From: Bactrocera neohumeralis
Taxonomy: Eukaryota; Arthropoda; Insecta; Diptera; Tephritidae
Length of the DNA: 64,000 bases
Reading direction: 5' to 3'
Assembly (NCBI RefSeq): GCF_024586455.1
Contig: NC_065921.1
Span: forward strand, 24,554,635-24,618,634
Shown here: piece by piece, positions 45,095 to 56,480 of the stretch
Numbering within the stretch: position 1 is the stretch's first letter
Layout of the letters: each line of letters begins with the position of its first letter
Notes under the pieces: model-generated
Database searches by the model: none
The model's input: the letters and a program-made list of their open reading frames with translations, nothing else
What the model was told of the DNA's origin: nothing
Position numbers and translations under genes: made by a program

Positions 45095-45650
45095 TTTCCA
45101 AGTAAGGAAGATTGCGCTAATGGTTCTGTGATTGATAGTTCCGGCGGTGAAATCTATATAGTCACTGACAGATCAAAAAGTGAAAAAAGAACAGCAGCGG
45201 GCTTCTTCTGTAGTAATTCATACATAGAAGGTAGCTTCAAACTAATTGACTACAATTCAGTCTTTCAAGACGAAATTGTGAACATAATAGAAGGCCCAAG
45301 TAGGCTTCTGAGCAGCATGTCCATAAACATTCTAGGGGATAGTCCAACGGCAATTAGCAGCAATACTTAGTATTAGATATTAGCTATTAACTCTGTTAAG
45401 TGTACCTACTCTTAACAAGACACCTTTAATAAATGGGGAAAAAATATGCGCGGAGGCTTATAAGATACTGAAGCATTATATATTCGAATACTCAGCCTTC
45501 AGCCGGATGAGGTGGGATAAATTCGACGGATCTCAAGAGACACTGAGCAGCTGAGTTTAAAAAGATTAAAGTTTTACACAAAATCCACTAAGTTTCTTGA
45601 TAACTCTTAAATTGGTTACCACGCGGGAGGGCCTAGTGATGGCCTTAGTG
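45095..45650 (+). mobile_element. non-LTR retrotransposon fragment: RNase H and C-terminus
   Basis: The frame 45128-45370 reads GGEIYIVTDRSKSEKRTAAG (RNase H first-Asp motif, VTDxSK), then FFCSNSYIEGSFKLIDYNSV and FQDEIVNIIEG, the standard second motif (SVFQAE in relatives, here SVFQDE). At 45480-45620 an out-of-frame C-terminal block like that at 40.74 kb follows. 5'-truncated, with a TAG at 45368-45370. Confidence 0.75.
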
Positions 45651-47214
45651 TGGACGCCTACCGTCTGGTGCTCACTTGTCTCGCTTTTTAACCAATTAAA
45701 CAATGTCAATTTATGGATTGAAGAAAAAGAAGTATAAATACTTTTTGAGATATCGATAGACGTCGTGTACGATTTCGAAGATATTGCGAGGAATTTTTCT
45801 TTAGACATTCTCAACATCATTATTAAATCAGCGGTATAAGGGAAGAATATATGTATACGAGAGATATAAAGCGAGAGAGAGACAATATACTCTTGCTTAT
45901 ATATTTCGTATTAGGCTTTATTTTACAGGTGATCACCAGAAGCACTTTGATGACTTAACTGGAAGAAGGAGAAGAAGTAGTAGAACAATAAGAGAGAATA
46001 GTAGAAGAATAAGATGAAGAAGCATCGCTCGAAACATATTATGCTCTCATATTGCCATATTAAAACCATTTCGTTAATTGGAAAACAATAATTTTTGAGG
46101 TTAGTCAAGCTTAAAGTCTATATTCTGTGCTTCTTCTTCTTCGAAAGTTTTCGTAAGGTAATTGTGTTGGAAAGTTTGTATCGCTATTTTTCTATGAAAC
46201 CAAAAATCATAGGAAGTGATAAGAACAATATTCGTCATTCGTCAAAAATTGATGTAGAGTTCTAGTGATATTCTGTGCTTCTTCTCGAAGTTTTCGATTT
46301 GGATCATTTTTCTGATAATTTGATAAGAACGTATTTCCAAAAATTGATAAGTTCTCAACTTTTCGAATTTGGAGATAATTTTCGATTTCCGTAACTCATC
46401 TTCTTAAGCGTTATCTCTGCTTTTAGCCGTGATAAAATATCGTATAGGTAAGATCAGTGTTCTAGAGCATCCGGCTTATAGAAACTGATGATGTTTAAAT
46501 GTTGAGTTATGAAGAAACGAGTCCTTATACAATCAAATATGAACGAACTTGGTGTTCTTTTGTGAATAGGTACATTCGAATACCAACCCAATTTTCTTAA
46601 ACTTAGTGCCACTGTCTTAAGTTCACATTATAAAAAAAGTTCACATTATAATAACTGTATAATGCAGTTCACGCTCCTCATTAACCTCCACTTTGTTTTG
46701 CTTTTTAGAAAGCTTATTAGAAAGCGCTTTGATATTCTCAAACTTTTGCTAAAGCGATTACATGTACCGTTAAGTCAATTTCCTTAGCGTCACATTAAAG
46801 CAAATGTGATTAAAAAATTTATATGATCCCCTATTTTGCATTTTGTGTTGTTAGAAAAGGAAATTTTGATTGCCCCACACATGCAACTCGAGGCACATTC
46901 TTAGAGACTCGGCGCACAAAAGACTTAACTGCATTATAGTTAGCACAAAGCGTATGCTCGTATGTTGACAAAGTGCAGGCACAATACAGCGCCAATAATT
47001 GCATAATAAAAAAAGAAAAGGCAGTGTCGCCAAAAGCAGCAACAACACAAAGGCTTAGCGAAGACAAGCTTTGAGTTGCCGAAAATCTTGTAGAGATGTC
47101 AAGAAAGTGTCAACAGAAAATGCAAAAATTTGCTTGTTTAATATTAAATGGAGGCTAGGCTAAGTAAATTGAGGCAGGCACATTAACTGCAATACAAAAA
47201 CAATAACAAAACAA
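45651..47214. other. spacer, nothing recognised
   Basis: Contains repeated short similarities (for example CGAAAGTTTTCG near 46141) but no clear element. Antisense frames at 46831-47067 are unsupported. Confidence 0.35.
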
Positions 47215-48108
47215 GAAAAAAACGATAACAACGGTTGCGACGAAGTCGTAATACCCTTCAGAGATAAATAAAATTTTGATATGAAAACTTGATGCTTATG
47301 GTTTAGTTTGTGTGGCAGCTATATGTTATAGTCGTCCGATCTCAGAAATTTTCTTCGGAGATTATAGCATTTCCTCACACAGTATTCTATACAAATTTCG
47401 TAAAGATAAATATGTTTTCCATGCAAGGACTTGAGTTTGATCCATCAGTTTGTATGACAGCTATATGCTATAGTGATCCGATCTCAGCAATTTCTTGGGA
47501 CATTGTAACGAAGTTGTGGATAATAATCTGTACCGAATTTGGTGAAGATATCTTGATAAACAAACGAGGTTTCCATAGAAGGCCTTGAGTTTGATCGATC
47601 AGTTTGTATGGCAGCTATATGCTATAGTTGTCCGATCTAAACAATTTCTTGGGACGTTGTAGCAAGGTTTTGAATAATAGTATATACCAAATTTCGATAA
47701 GATAATGTAGGTAATAATCTGTACGGAATTTGGTGAAGATATCTTGATAAACAAACGAGATTTCCATAGAAGGCCTTGAGTTTGATCCATCAGTTTATAT
47801 GACAGCTATATGTTATAGTGATGTGATCTAAACAATTTCTTGGGACATTGTAACGAAGTTGTGGATAATAATCTGTACCGAATTTGGTGAAGATATCTTG
47901 ATAAACAAACAAGGTTTCCATAGAAGGACTTGAGTTTGAATGGTCAGGCTGTCTGGCAGATACCAAAAATGACTAAATTGACTATGCTCGTTACTCTGGT
48001 CATTTACTATACATATATATGTACATTGTAAGATCGCCGATGTTGTCTTCTGGATTCATTAATTTCTTGACAAGCGTAATACAACCTGTTCAGTGTATAA
48101 AAAATAGT
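47215..48108 (+). mobile_element. DINE-1-like Helitron with four internal units
   Basis: The head GTTGCGACGAAGTCGTAATA followed by CCCTTCAGAG leads to CAGCTATATG(C/T)TATAG units at about 47316, 47458, 47612 and 47803. The tail CGCCGATGTTGTCTTCTGGA ends in a hairpin-like CCTGTTCAGTG and TATAAAAAA near 48088. Unit spacing is 142, 154 and 191 bp, the last stretched by a partial duplication. Non-coding. Confidence 0.7.
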
Positions 48109-49140
48109 AACATCTACAAATGGTGGAGCAAAGGGTGAGCAAATGAGTTTAGAAAAACACAAATAAACACAGGATTAAGTAAGAATGAGACCTTTGAAGA
48201 AAAGTTATACGAAGAGGAGAATGAAAGGGTGCAAGAAGGAAAAATTAAATGTCGCTGCAATAAAGGTTCCTCATTTTTGGTGCTGAACAGAAAGGTGCAA
48301 GAGTTCGGAGACCAGCATACACTTCAAGTGACGACAACAATATGTGCTTGTGGTGGCAAAGCTTTCACCAAAATGGCCAATTAAAATGAGTGCAGCACTT
48401 CTTCAAGTATTTTATGGCAAAAGCTGGGAATTGCTAAGCGAACTAATTTGGTTTGAATATGAAACCGACCAACAAAACCACAACGAGCCGAACAAAACAA
48501 TGCCGAGGCGAACAAAGAGCCAACGCAAAACCAGCCAGCGAAAGAGTAGAAATGAAGAAAAAAGTGCCACAACAAAATGCAGCCATAAGGCAGCAAACAA
48601 TAAGGCAGCACGTAAACAAACAACAACAACAAAAACACTGCCTAGTTTTACAACAGAATTTGAGGAGTTGGGCGGAGAAACAAAAAGCTGGGAAAATAAC
48701 TAAAATTTTTGTGAGAATAAAAATAGTAACAACAACAACACCTATGCCAACAAAAAACAGAAATAACAACAACAATAGCACGAAATCGTGCAAATATGAA
48801 CATAAGCGCACAATCAAAATGCAAATGCAGACGCAGCGAGACATGTTTGCATTAGAACCTGCCGCAGCTGCTGAGAATTCGTGTTGCCCTGGCAGCACTT
48901 TTTTCTTTTTTCTGACGATTTTAAAATTTTTCATGCTCACATGCTCCCGCTACCTGCATGTATTTAAACGTGGAATTGTTGTGACCGCCACTGCTGCGCT
49001 GTTAATATGGCCAAAATGCACAGCCAGCTAACCAAACTACCCGGAACTTAACATATATATATAAATGTTTGCTTAAATGTGTGTGTGTGGCATATTGCTT
49101 ACATACACAAACACATGCATACGCTTATATTGTGCGAAAC
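48109..49140. other. CAA-rich spacer
   Basis: Many CAACAACAA runs. The longest frames (48344-48703, 48453-49031 plus, 48443-48940 minus) come from CAA/TTG and Lys-rich low complexity, overlap each other, and have no domain. Not called as genes. Confidence 0.35.
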
Positions 49141-49146
49141 GGCGCG

Positions 49147-49182
49147 TATAAAAACAATGGCAGCGCTATCTTATCAGTCGTT
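49147..49182 (+). promoter_or_regulatory. candidate TATA-Inr core promoter
   Basis: TATAAAA at 49147-49153 in a GC-rich setting (GGCGCG upstream) and TCAGTC at 49174-49179 with the presumed +1 A at 49176, i.e. 29 nt from the first T of TATA. This is the standard arthropod spacing. No DPE was recognised. Confidence 0.4.
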
Positions 49183-49251
49183 TAGTTCGCATGAGCGCCA
49201 CATGCAGGTTGCGTATACGCCATGTCGTGCTCTTGCTTTGCTCACTTCGGC

Positions 49252-49257
49252 ATGAAG
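49252..49257 (+). other. possible two-codon first exon after the TATA-Inr
   Basis: ATGAAG is followed at once by GTACAT, a possible donor, 76 nt after the predicted start site. Many insect cuticle or secreted-protein genes start with such a tiny exon (general knowledge). No downstream exon was recognised, so this stays speculative. Confidence 0.2.
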
Positions 49258-49714
49258 GTACATTTTAACATGCCGTTTACTAAATATTATGGCGTTTGCT
49301 AACTATTATGTTGGTTGTATGCAAATTATTGCTGCAATTTTATTATTTACTCAGTTTGAGTGAATTTGGCGTTTATTTGTGCAGCTTACTTTTATATGAC
49401 CACACAATGATGGCTTCAATTAAGAGAGGCGAAGTGCATTTTTAAAATAAATATTTAATGACAATGTGAAAAGCTAGAAAGAATAAGAGAAATGAAAGTT
49501 CATATTAGAATAAGAAGTAGAAGGCACAAAATATAGCAGTTCATAGTGTATAGTATATCCTCACTAAGAAAAAGTACTAAAATTAAAAATGTATACCATA
49601 TTTTCTCTTTTCATGACTCAGTGATTGCCAAAATGAAATGAAGATTCGGAATTTTCTTAAAACATTGTCAATTAAAATATAAGAAAAATCGCACTCCTTT
49701 ATACACTCAATACA

Positions 49715-50435
49715 GCCAAATATAGCTCTCTATAGACCGTCTGTGCCTCCGTAAAAAATTCACGACGCACGAAACTACAAATATCAAAAAAAAATAAATA
49801 AATAAAAAGAATTCACGATGCACGAAACTACATACGAATATCGCAAAAAAAAAAAAAACAAACAATGAGCATCTGCTTAATTTTTCAGCGGCTTGGGCGT
49901 GGTTATTTTGGTTTCGGCTCATATTCTTTCCTCCATTCCGATGATTGTTGACTTGTTTGCACGTTAAACTCATAAACCCATGTCTCATCAGCAGTTATAA
50001 TGCTCTCCATCAATGTGGGATTGGATTTCGCACAATTAAACATGTCCAAAGGCACCTATTTTCGGTACTCTTTTTGAGAAAAAAGAATCAGCTTTATCGA
50101 GACGAGTCAAGCAAGAACGCTTTTATACACAAAATATCCATCAAAATCATTCGAACCAACCTGCGAGAGATGTCGAGTTCTCTTGCCACCTCACCAACAC
50201 TTGCTTGACGATTTTTCGCCATATCATAACACCATATCCTTCACTTTATCATATCTTGAACGATCTCTCGACCATCTTTGAAGCCTTTGTACCACTCGTA
50301 GGCTTGTGTTTTTGATAAAACTGAATCACCGTGAGCCTTTTCACAATTTGCAACGACACCGCTCACGAATTTTGTTTAAAAATACAAAATTTGAGACAAA
50401 TTCTTCGTGCGATATTTTTATCCATTGTAAAAATC
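49715..50435 (-). pseudogene. mariner transposase pseudogene, same family as 37.3-38.3 kb
   Basis: From 50435 the minus strand gives an N-terminal KISHEEFVSNFVFLNKIR-like segment, then a SEWYKGFKDGREI-like segment and KNRQASVGEVARELD-like sequence, then the first-Asp region (ADETWVYEFNVQTS-like, near 49995-49950), and ends at VVRREFFTEAQTVYRE-like sequence near 49725. Frames are broken throughout and a TTTATTTATTTTTTTT insertion breaks the last part. The C-terminal third is missing. Confidence 0.75.
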
Positions 50436-50516
50436 TCAACGCATTACTGGCTACTACTGGCTTTTTTTGTGCCTTCAAGCTAAAAATATGAATCTAAAAG
50501 CATTATCTCCGTTTTT

Positions 50517-50672
50517 CGAATTTAGCCTCCGTAATTGAAATATTTGACTTTGAAGTTCGAAACATGTGCCATATAAGCTTGACATATTTTAACTTTAATT
50601 AATAGTAGAGTCTTCAGCCAACTCAATTTCGCAATTCGAACGCAAGTTTTTCACTTTCGGAGGCTAATTTCG
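50517..50672. mobile_element. 156 bp TIR element (MITE-like)
   Basis: CGAATTTAGCCTCCGTAATT at 50517 and its continuation match in inverse the end TCGGAGGCTAATTTCG at 50672, 21 of 24 positions. The interior is noncoding. Confidence 0.65.
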
Positions 50673-51254
50673 ATAAGCATACACCGTTTTTTCTACTATT
50701 TTTGGTAAGAAATTTATTTCTTGAAAAGTAAAATTGATTTGGTCCAATGCCCTGCCGAGTGCTATACAGTATTATATGGTCAATATATTAAGCTTGACTG
50801 TTCAAGTAGTTACGTACATAGTACTTTGTGATGGATTATAATATTCATAATAGTGGCTGTTCGCTCATTAGTCAAAAACTATGGCTCACTCATACAATTT
50901 TACAGTTAATTTAGGTCAGCTTAACAAGAAAATATCTACAAATACCTGAAAAGTTTAAAAAAAATTCTGGAATTTAACGACAATGTATAACTCTTCTTAG
51001 CTGATATCTGTAGTAGGAATATTTAGGTTATAAAGAGAGCACTGCAAAGAGTAGCAATCAGAGTATCAGCTCCCAGATTGAAACCAATCGTTTAAAAATG
51101 CTATTAAAAAATGGGTTTCTTTACTTTTCTGGTGTTAAGAACTCGAAACAATATATTATATATATATTACATTTTCGATCTCTATCCAATGGAAGAAATT
51201 GAGACTACTCTCTTTGGAAATGCTGTAAAATATTACTAATAACAGTAACTCAAG

Positions 51255-52440
51255 TATGTCCATTAAAAGGGCTGATAGTTGGGCCAGAGAAAATTCGAAT
51301 AAAGCTGAAGTATTTTCGGAATATTTAGCTAAAATATTCTCACCATATGAAACTCTGCGTGTGTTTCCCACTGTTTCCAGTCGAGAAATCGAAGAAATCT
51401 CAAGTTGCACAAGCGGTGAGCTAAGTGTGGGAAACAAATAATGTAAAGTAAAATATTCTCCTCTGACGACCTAATTAGTGCCGAGGTTCTAAAACAGCTT
51501 CCTCCAATAAGTATAGTAGCGTCTTTTCATCTTAAATATGTGCCAACTTATTGGGAAATTGCTGAAGTTATCATGATTTCAAAGCCAAGAAAACCAAAAT
51601 ATGATGCATCATTTTACAGACTCATATCACTTCTGCCGATAATATTGAAGCTTTTTGAGAAAATTATCATACAATGTCTCGATAAAATCATAGAACGAAA
51701 AACCATAACTCCAGTGCATCAGTTTGGTTTTCGTGCTAACCATTCTAATATTGATCAAATTCACAGAATTATAGTCATTATTGAAAAAGCCTTTGAGGGC
51801 AAAAAATTTTGTTCTACCGTATTTTTGAATGTTGCAAAAGCGTTCGATAAAGTTTGGCACAAAACATTGCTTTCGAAACTGAAACTGATTTTACCGAAAC
51901 AGCATTAGGACATCATAAAATCATACAAGTATTTAGCAGGTCGCTACGTCCACGTGAAACAAGGAGACAAGTATTCTATACTTAGGGAAATAAAAGCAAA
52001 AGTTCCACAAAGTAGTGTGTTGGGCCTTTTTTTCATATTCTTTTCACGCATGACCTGTCAGTAGACTGAAATTATAGAACAGCCATATTTTCAGATGATA
52101 CCGCGTTGCCTGTTGTTGGTAGTAGTGAACACGAGTGCACTACTAATTTCCAAATTACTTTGTAACAAATCAGTGTTATCCATCGAAAATAAGTTACTTA
52201 TCTACAAACAAATACTCCGACCGATTGGGAGCTATGGTGCACAACTCTAGGGATGTACTAACGCAAATAATAAGAAAGTCATCTAACAATTTCAAAACAA
52301 AGTTTTAAGACTAATTGTCAAAGCACCCTGGTATTGTAGATATGCTGATATGGAGCGTGATCTAGGTGTAAACTCGAAGAAGTATCCATGTTAACTTCAA
52401 GAGATAGTCCACCAAGCGACTCAAGCCCAGCGATCTTTTC
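51255..52440 (+). mobile_element. Jockey-type non-LTR retrotransposon, reverse transcriptase region, degenerate
   Basis: Upstream: WARENSNKAEVFSEYLAKIF. The frame 51540-51908 reads WEIAEVIMISKPRKPKYDAS, then LISLLPIILKLFEKIIIQCL, HQFGFRANHSNIDQIHRI, and VFLNVAKAFDKVWHKTLLSK, which covers RT motifs 1-4. In this copy Asp in FLD(V/I)xKAFD is replaced by Asn (FLNVAKAFD). Downstream in other frames: KVPQSSVLGL, IFSDDTAL (the F-A-D-D catalytic box as FSDD, about 52087-52110), then RPIGSYGAQL and a KVLRLIVKAPWYCRYADMER-type C-terminus. No RNase H seen. Many frameshifts. Confidence 0.8.
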
Positions 52441-54354
52441 AAATTAGCCAATACTCTCAGAGTAGTCTCTGAAATTTTGTAATAACTATACGTTGAAATC
52501 ATATTCAAGTTACTTATTAGTCCTTTCTTTTGACTAAACTAGTTGCAAAATAAATAAAAAAATTAGAAACTTTTTTTTTTATTTATACTTTAAACCAAGT
52601 GCCTCTGGTGATATATAGTGACCTTCTATCTTTTAAAATACCACATATAAATAACTGTTGAAAGCTTTTTAGTAAAATACTAACACAAATCATTTTTCGA
52701 TTCTTAATTACCTGCTCAAGGTATATTAGTTTGCCGCCGAGTTTGTAATGTTCAGAAGGAAACATCTAAGACCGTATAAATTATTTGGGCAAAAAGTAGC
52801 TGAGGTTAACTGGCTTCTCTAGAGTAGACTCGCCTAGACTTTAAACGGTTATTTGAAAAGCAAAGTATACTCATGATATCTTCGATGCATAGACGAGCTC
52901 AAGGCAAGATTTCGTGCCGAAAGCAAGGAAAGGAGTCCGAGGAAGACTACGAAATGGGTTTCTGTCTCTTCGCTTAAACAACTCAACACTAAAGTTGACA
53001 GATATTAAATTGAGTTCATCTTAAATAGAATACTACAACAGATTAAGTACATTGTGCTTATACGAATTAATTTTATGAACGTTTTTTCGAACCAAAACCT
53101 AATGCACTGCTGATCAACGAGCTTTAGTTTCAATTAGGCGGCCCAATTTCAAAAACAAATTCAAGATACTTTTATTTTATTTCCTCTCCCCACACAATTT
53201 TTCGCTTGTTGCTTTCGCTTTGTATTAAATTAATTTTCCTTTTGGTTGCCATTTGGTGGCAAAATAATAAAAACAACAGCAACAATAACATGGGGTGGGC
53301 AGAAAGGACGCATTGCGCCCGCAGCATTTTTTCAAAATGACACAAGAACATAAAAACAAAAACAAAATGTGAGCAATTATAACATGCATACACACACACA
53401 CACATATGTACATGTTTACAATGTGTATGTATGTATATATAGGAGTATATAGATATATTTGCAAGAAAGCCTAGAGGCAGCGTCAAACAGCAGCCGCGCA
53501 TAATTCCAAAGAAAAATACACCAAAAACCAAAAGTGAACGCTAAGAAAACAAAAACAACAACAATAATGTTAACAACAATAGCTGCAGCGGCAGCAACAA
53601 AATAATTTACTAACACAAAGTGAGTCGCAACAAGTAATGAAAGAAAAATATGGCAACCCTGCGCTGGATAGCTGTATAAATGCGAAAGTAGTAGAAAACA
53701 GCAAACAAAAACAAAACAATATAAACAGTAGCAGCAGCAACAACAACAACAACGGCAACAAGCAACAAGCGTTTCAGTCGAAAAGCAACGAAATAACTGA
53801 AAGCCACAAGTGGCGCAGCGAGCGAGCGAGCAGACTGCCAAAGCGCGCGAGTATGACATTTTAATCTCCCCCACAGCAACTGACAGCTGCGAGCTGATAG
53901 CTGATGGCTGCTCACTGCTGCCCGCCGGCAGTTGCTTGCTCGGTTGCTGGTTGGTTGCCGCTATCGCATAGTTGTTGGCTGCCGTTGAGGTGGGGTGTTG
54001 GGTGGTGGCTTGCTATCGTATGCATGGTTTGAAGAGTTGTTGTTGGCGCCATAAGCCAGTGGAGTTTGTATTTCATTATTTTTTGAAATGCAGCAGTGAA
54101 ATTAAAAATGTCATACAAACATATTGAGAGATGGTTTTATGTATTCGTTTGTGTTTGAGAAAATATGAGCTCTCATCGACAAAAATCGAAATGTAACTGA
54201 AGTGAAGAATTTTAGAGCAATAATTTTTTAAAGGAATATGCTATAAAGTGTGCTTTTAAAAAATTGTGGTATTTAAGGGATTGGAAATCAGTCGAATGTG
54301 ATTTTGGGACCGCTGCAAAGCTTTGAAAATATTCAATTATAAATAATAAACGCA
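52441..54354. other. spacer with CAA/GCA-rich block
   Basis: From 53160 to 54060 the DNA is less AT-rich, with CAACAACAAC and CA runs. Frames of up to 152 codons on the minus strand are Cys/Leu/Phe-rich products of the TTG/TGC repeats and are not called. Near 53880-53960 GCTGATAGCTGATGGCTGCT-type short repeats occur. Confidence 0.4.
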
Positions 54355-55420
54355 ATTATAATGCATTTCGATCGGTCAGTTTGTATGACAGCTATATGTT
54401 AGGGTGGTCCGATCTAACCAACTTATTCAGATATTTTACAATAGCCTTGGATAATAGTCTGAGTCAAATTTCGTAAAGGTACCTTCTCATATAAAAAAGT
54501 TTTTCGTACAAGGAGTTAATTTTGACCAGTAATTTTGTATGTATCTTTATAGTGGTCCGATCTAAACAATATGTTCAGAGAGTGTAGCCTTGACTTAGAC
54601 GATAACATGTGCCAAGATTCATGAAGATATCTTGTCAAATCAAATATTTTTCCTTACAAGGACTTGAGTTTGACCGGTCAGTTTATATGACAGCTATATG
54701 TTACAGTGGTCCGATCTAAACAATTTATATGAAGGTTGTAGCAATGTCTAGGATAATAATCTCTACCGAATTTGATGAAGATAGCTTGTTAAACAAAAGA
54801 GGTTTCCATATAAAGCTCTGAGTTTGATCGTTTAATTTGTATGGCAGCTATAGGCTATAGTGATCCGTTCTAAACAATTTCTTAGGAGGTTGTAGCAATG
54901 TTTTTGATAATAATCTCTACCGAATTTAGTGAAGATAGCTTGTTAAACAAAAGAGGTTTCCACACAAAGACTTGATTTTAACCAGTCGGTTTGTATGGCA
55001 GTTATAAGTCATAGTAGTCCGATTGAAACAATTTCTTCGGATATTGAAGCGATGCCATGGATTGTAATCTATGGTAAATTTCAAGATGATATCTCATCAA
55101 ATAAAAAAGTTTTTCATACAAGGACTTGAGATTGACCAGTCAATTTGTATGACAGCTATATGTTATAATAGTCGGATATTGACAATACCGACAAATGAGC
55201 AGCTTCTTGTAGTGAAACGAACCTATGCGAAATTTCAGATATATATCTTAAAAACTAAGGGACTAGCTTATGTACATACAGACACTCGCTTATGTATATA
55301 CATGGCTAAATCGACTCCGCTTAACATGTTGATCATTTATATATACCTATAGGATCTCCAACGCTTTCTTCTGCTTGTTGCAAACTTCATGGCTAACTTC
55401 ATATACTCCATGGAAGGTAC
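54355..55420 (+). mobile_element. DINE-1-like Helitron with six internal units
   Basis: Units with CAGCTATATGTTA-type cores at about 54389, 54542 (degenerate), 54691, 54845, 54998 and 55153, spaced 149-155 bp. The tail runs TACATACAGACACTCGC, then ATGGCTAAATCGACTCCGCT, then GATCTCCAACGCTTTCTTCT. This is the largest copy in the window and lacks a recognisable head. Confidence 0.7.
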
Positions 55421-56480
55421 AAAAATGCGAGTAAATAAAATGAGAAACATTTATTAGAAAACAATATTTTCAAAATCCAAGAAATTGGTCAAAATCGAAG
55501 AGAAATCTAAGACAAAATTTACTTCATTTCATTCAAATTTCTATGCAACTTTAATATTGCAGAAAGTAACCGTATTTCACTCCCCACTCCAAGGCCAAAA
55601 CGCGGCACACAATCAGCACATTTCCTTGATTTCCAGTTCGATAAAGAAAATATTTTTTTAGCCTCATATTTTATGATTGCGCCATTGTTGATTTTAGCAA
55701 AAAATATTATTCTTCAATTTGACTACAATTGCAACACACACACATACATATGAACATACACATATACTCATATGTACCTATACAATCTCCATACTCTTCG
55801 AAGTGGCAGCGAAATATTTATACAGCAGCGCGGCGACGATGGACGGGCATGCGAGCGAATATTAAAATAAACTGCTGTCCACAGTTGCAAATAATTTCGC
55901 TGGCGTTGCCCTGCTTAACAGCGCTTCATTCATATTTTTCACGCTAGGAAAATAAATACAAAGCTTGCTCTGCACACGCACTGGCGCCAGCCAAACGTGG
56001 CTGAAGCCTTGTGCGGCTGACAGTTGACCAAACAGATTCATGCCATGGGCACACTTGAGCGTACGCTTGCCACATGCGGCATGAGTTTAGTTTTTTGTGC
56101 TGCAAGCGGAAACAAAAGCAATTTAATTGCTGGCGAGTAGCTTTGCTTGTGTTGTTGGCAATTTGCCTTCTTTTTTTAGTAAGTTTGTTCCTACGTAATG
56201 ATTTTGACTTCGCTCTGAAGCAATCACTGCCCTAACAAGCTGTGTTATAACGCATTAGAGCGGAAATTATCGGCCAAGACTTCGCGGTGTTCACTTATGT
56301 GGAAAAGCCAGCGATTCGTTGTTGGCCAAAAGGTAATTGTGTATGCAAAGATAATGGTGTATGTTTCTTCTTTTGCTACCTGCACGCCTCTGCTTCGCTA
56401 CTGTCACCGTTTGGTCTGGCCGCTCATTTACTGTGCAGGTATGTACTATATATGCATATGTATTGGTTCAGAATGTTTGG
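55421..56480. other. spacer, less AT-rich
   Basis: Short frames only (56287-56559 the longest) and no domain. TGTGCAG|GTATGTAC at 56432-56446 is a good-looking splice donor without a supported exon. Confidence 0.35.

Noticed and set aside
48443..49031. Long overlapping frames on both strands (up to 192 codons)
   Set aside because: They arise from CAA/TTG and AAA-rich low complexity, overlap nearly fully on opposite strands and show no domain or splice context.
53416..53874. 152-codon Cys/Leu-rich minus-strand frame
   Set aside because: Product of TGC/TTG repeats; the opposite strand is open as well and nothing conserved is visible.
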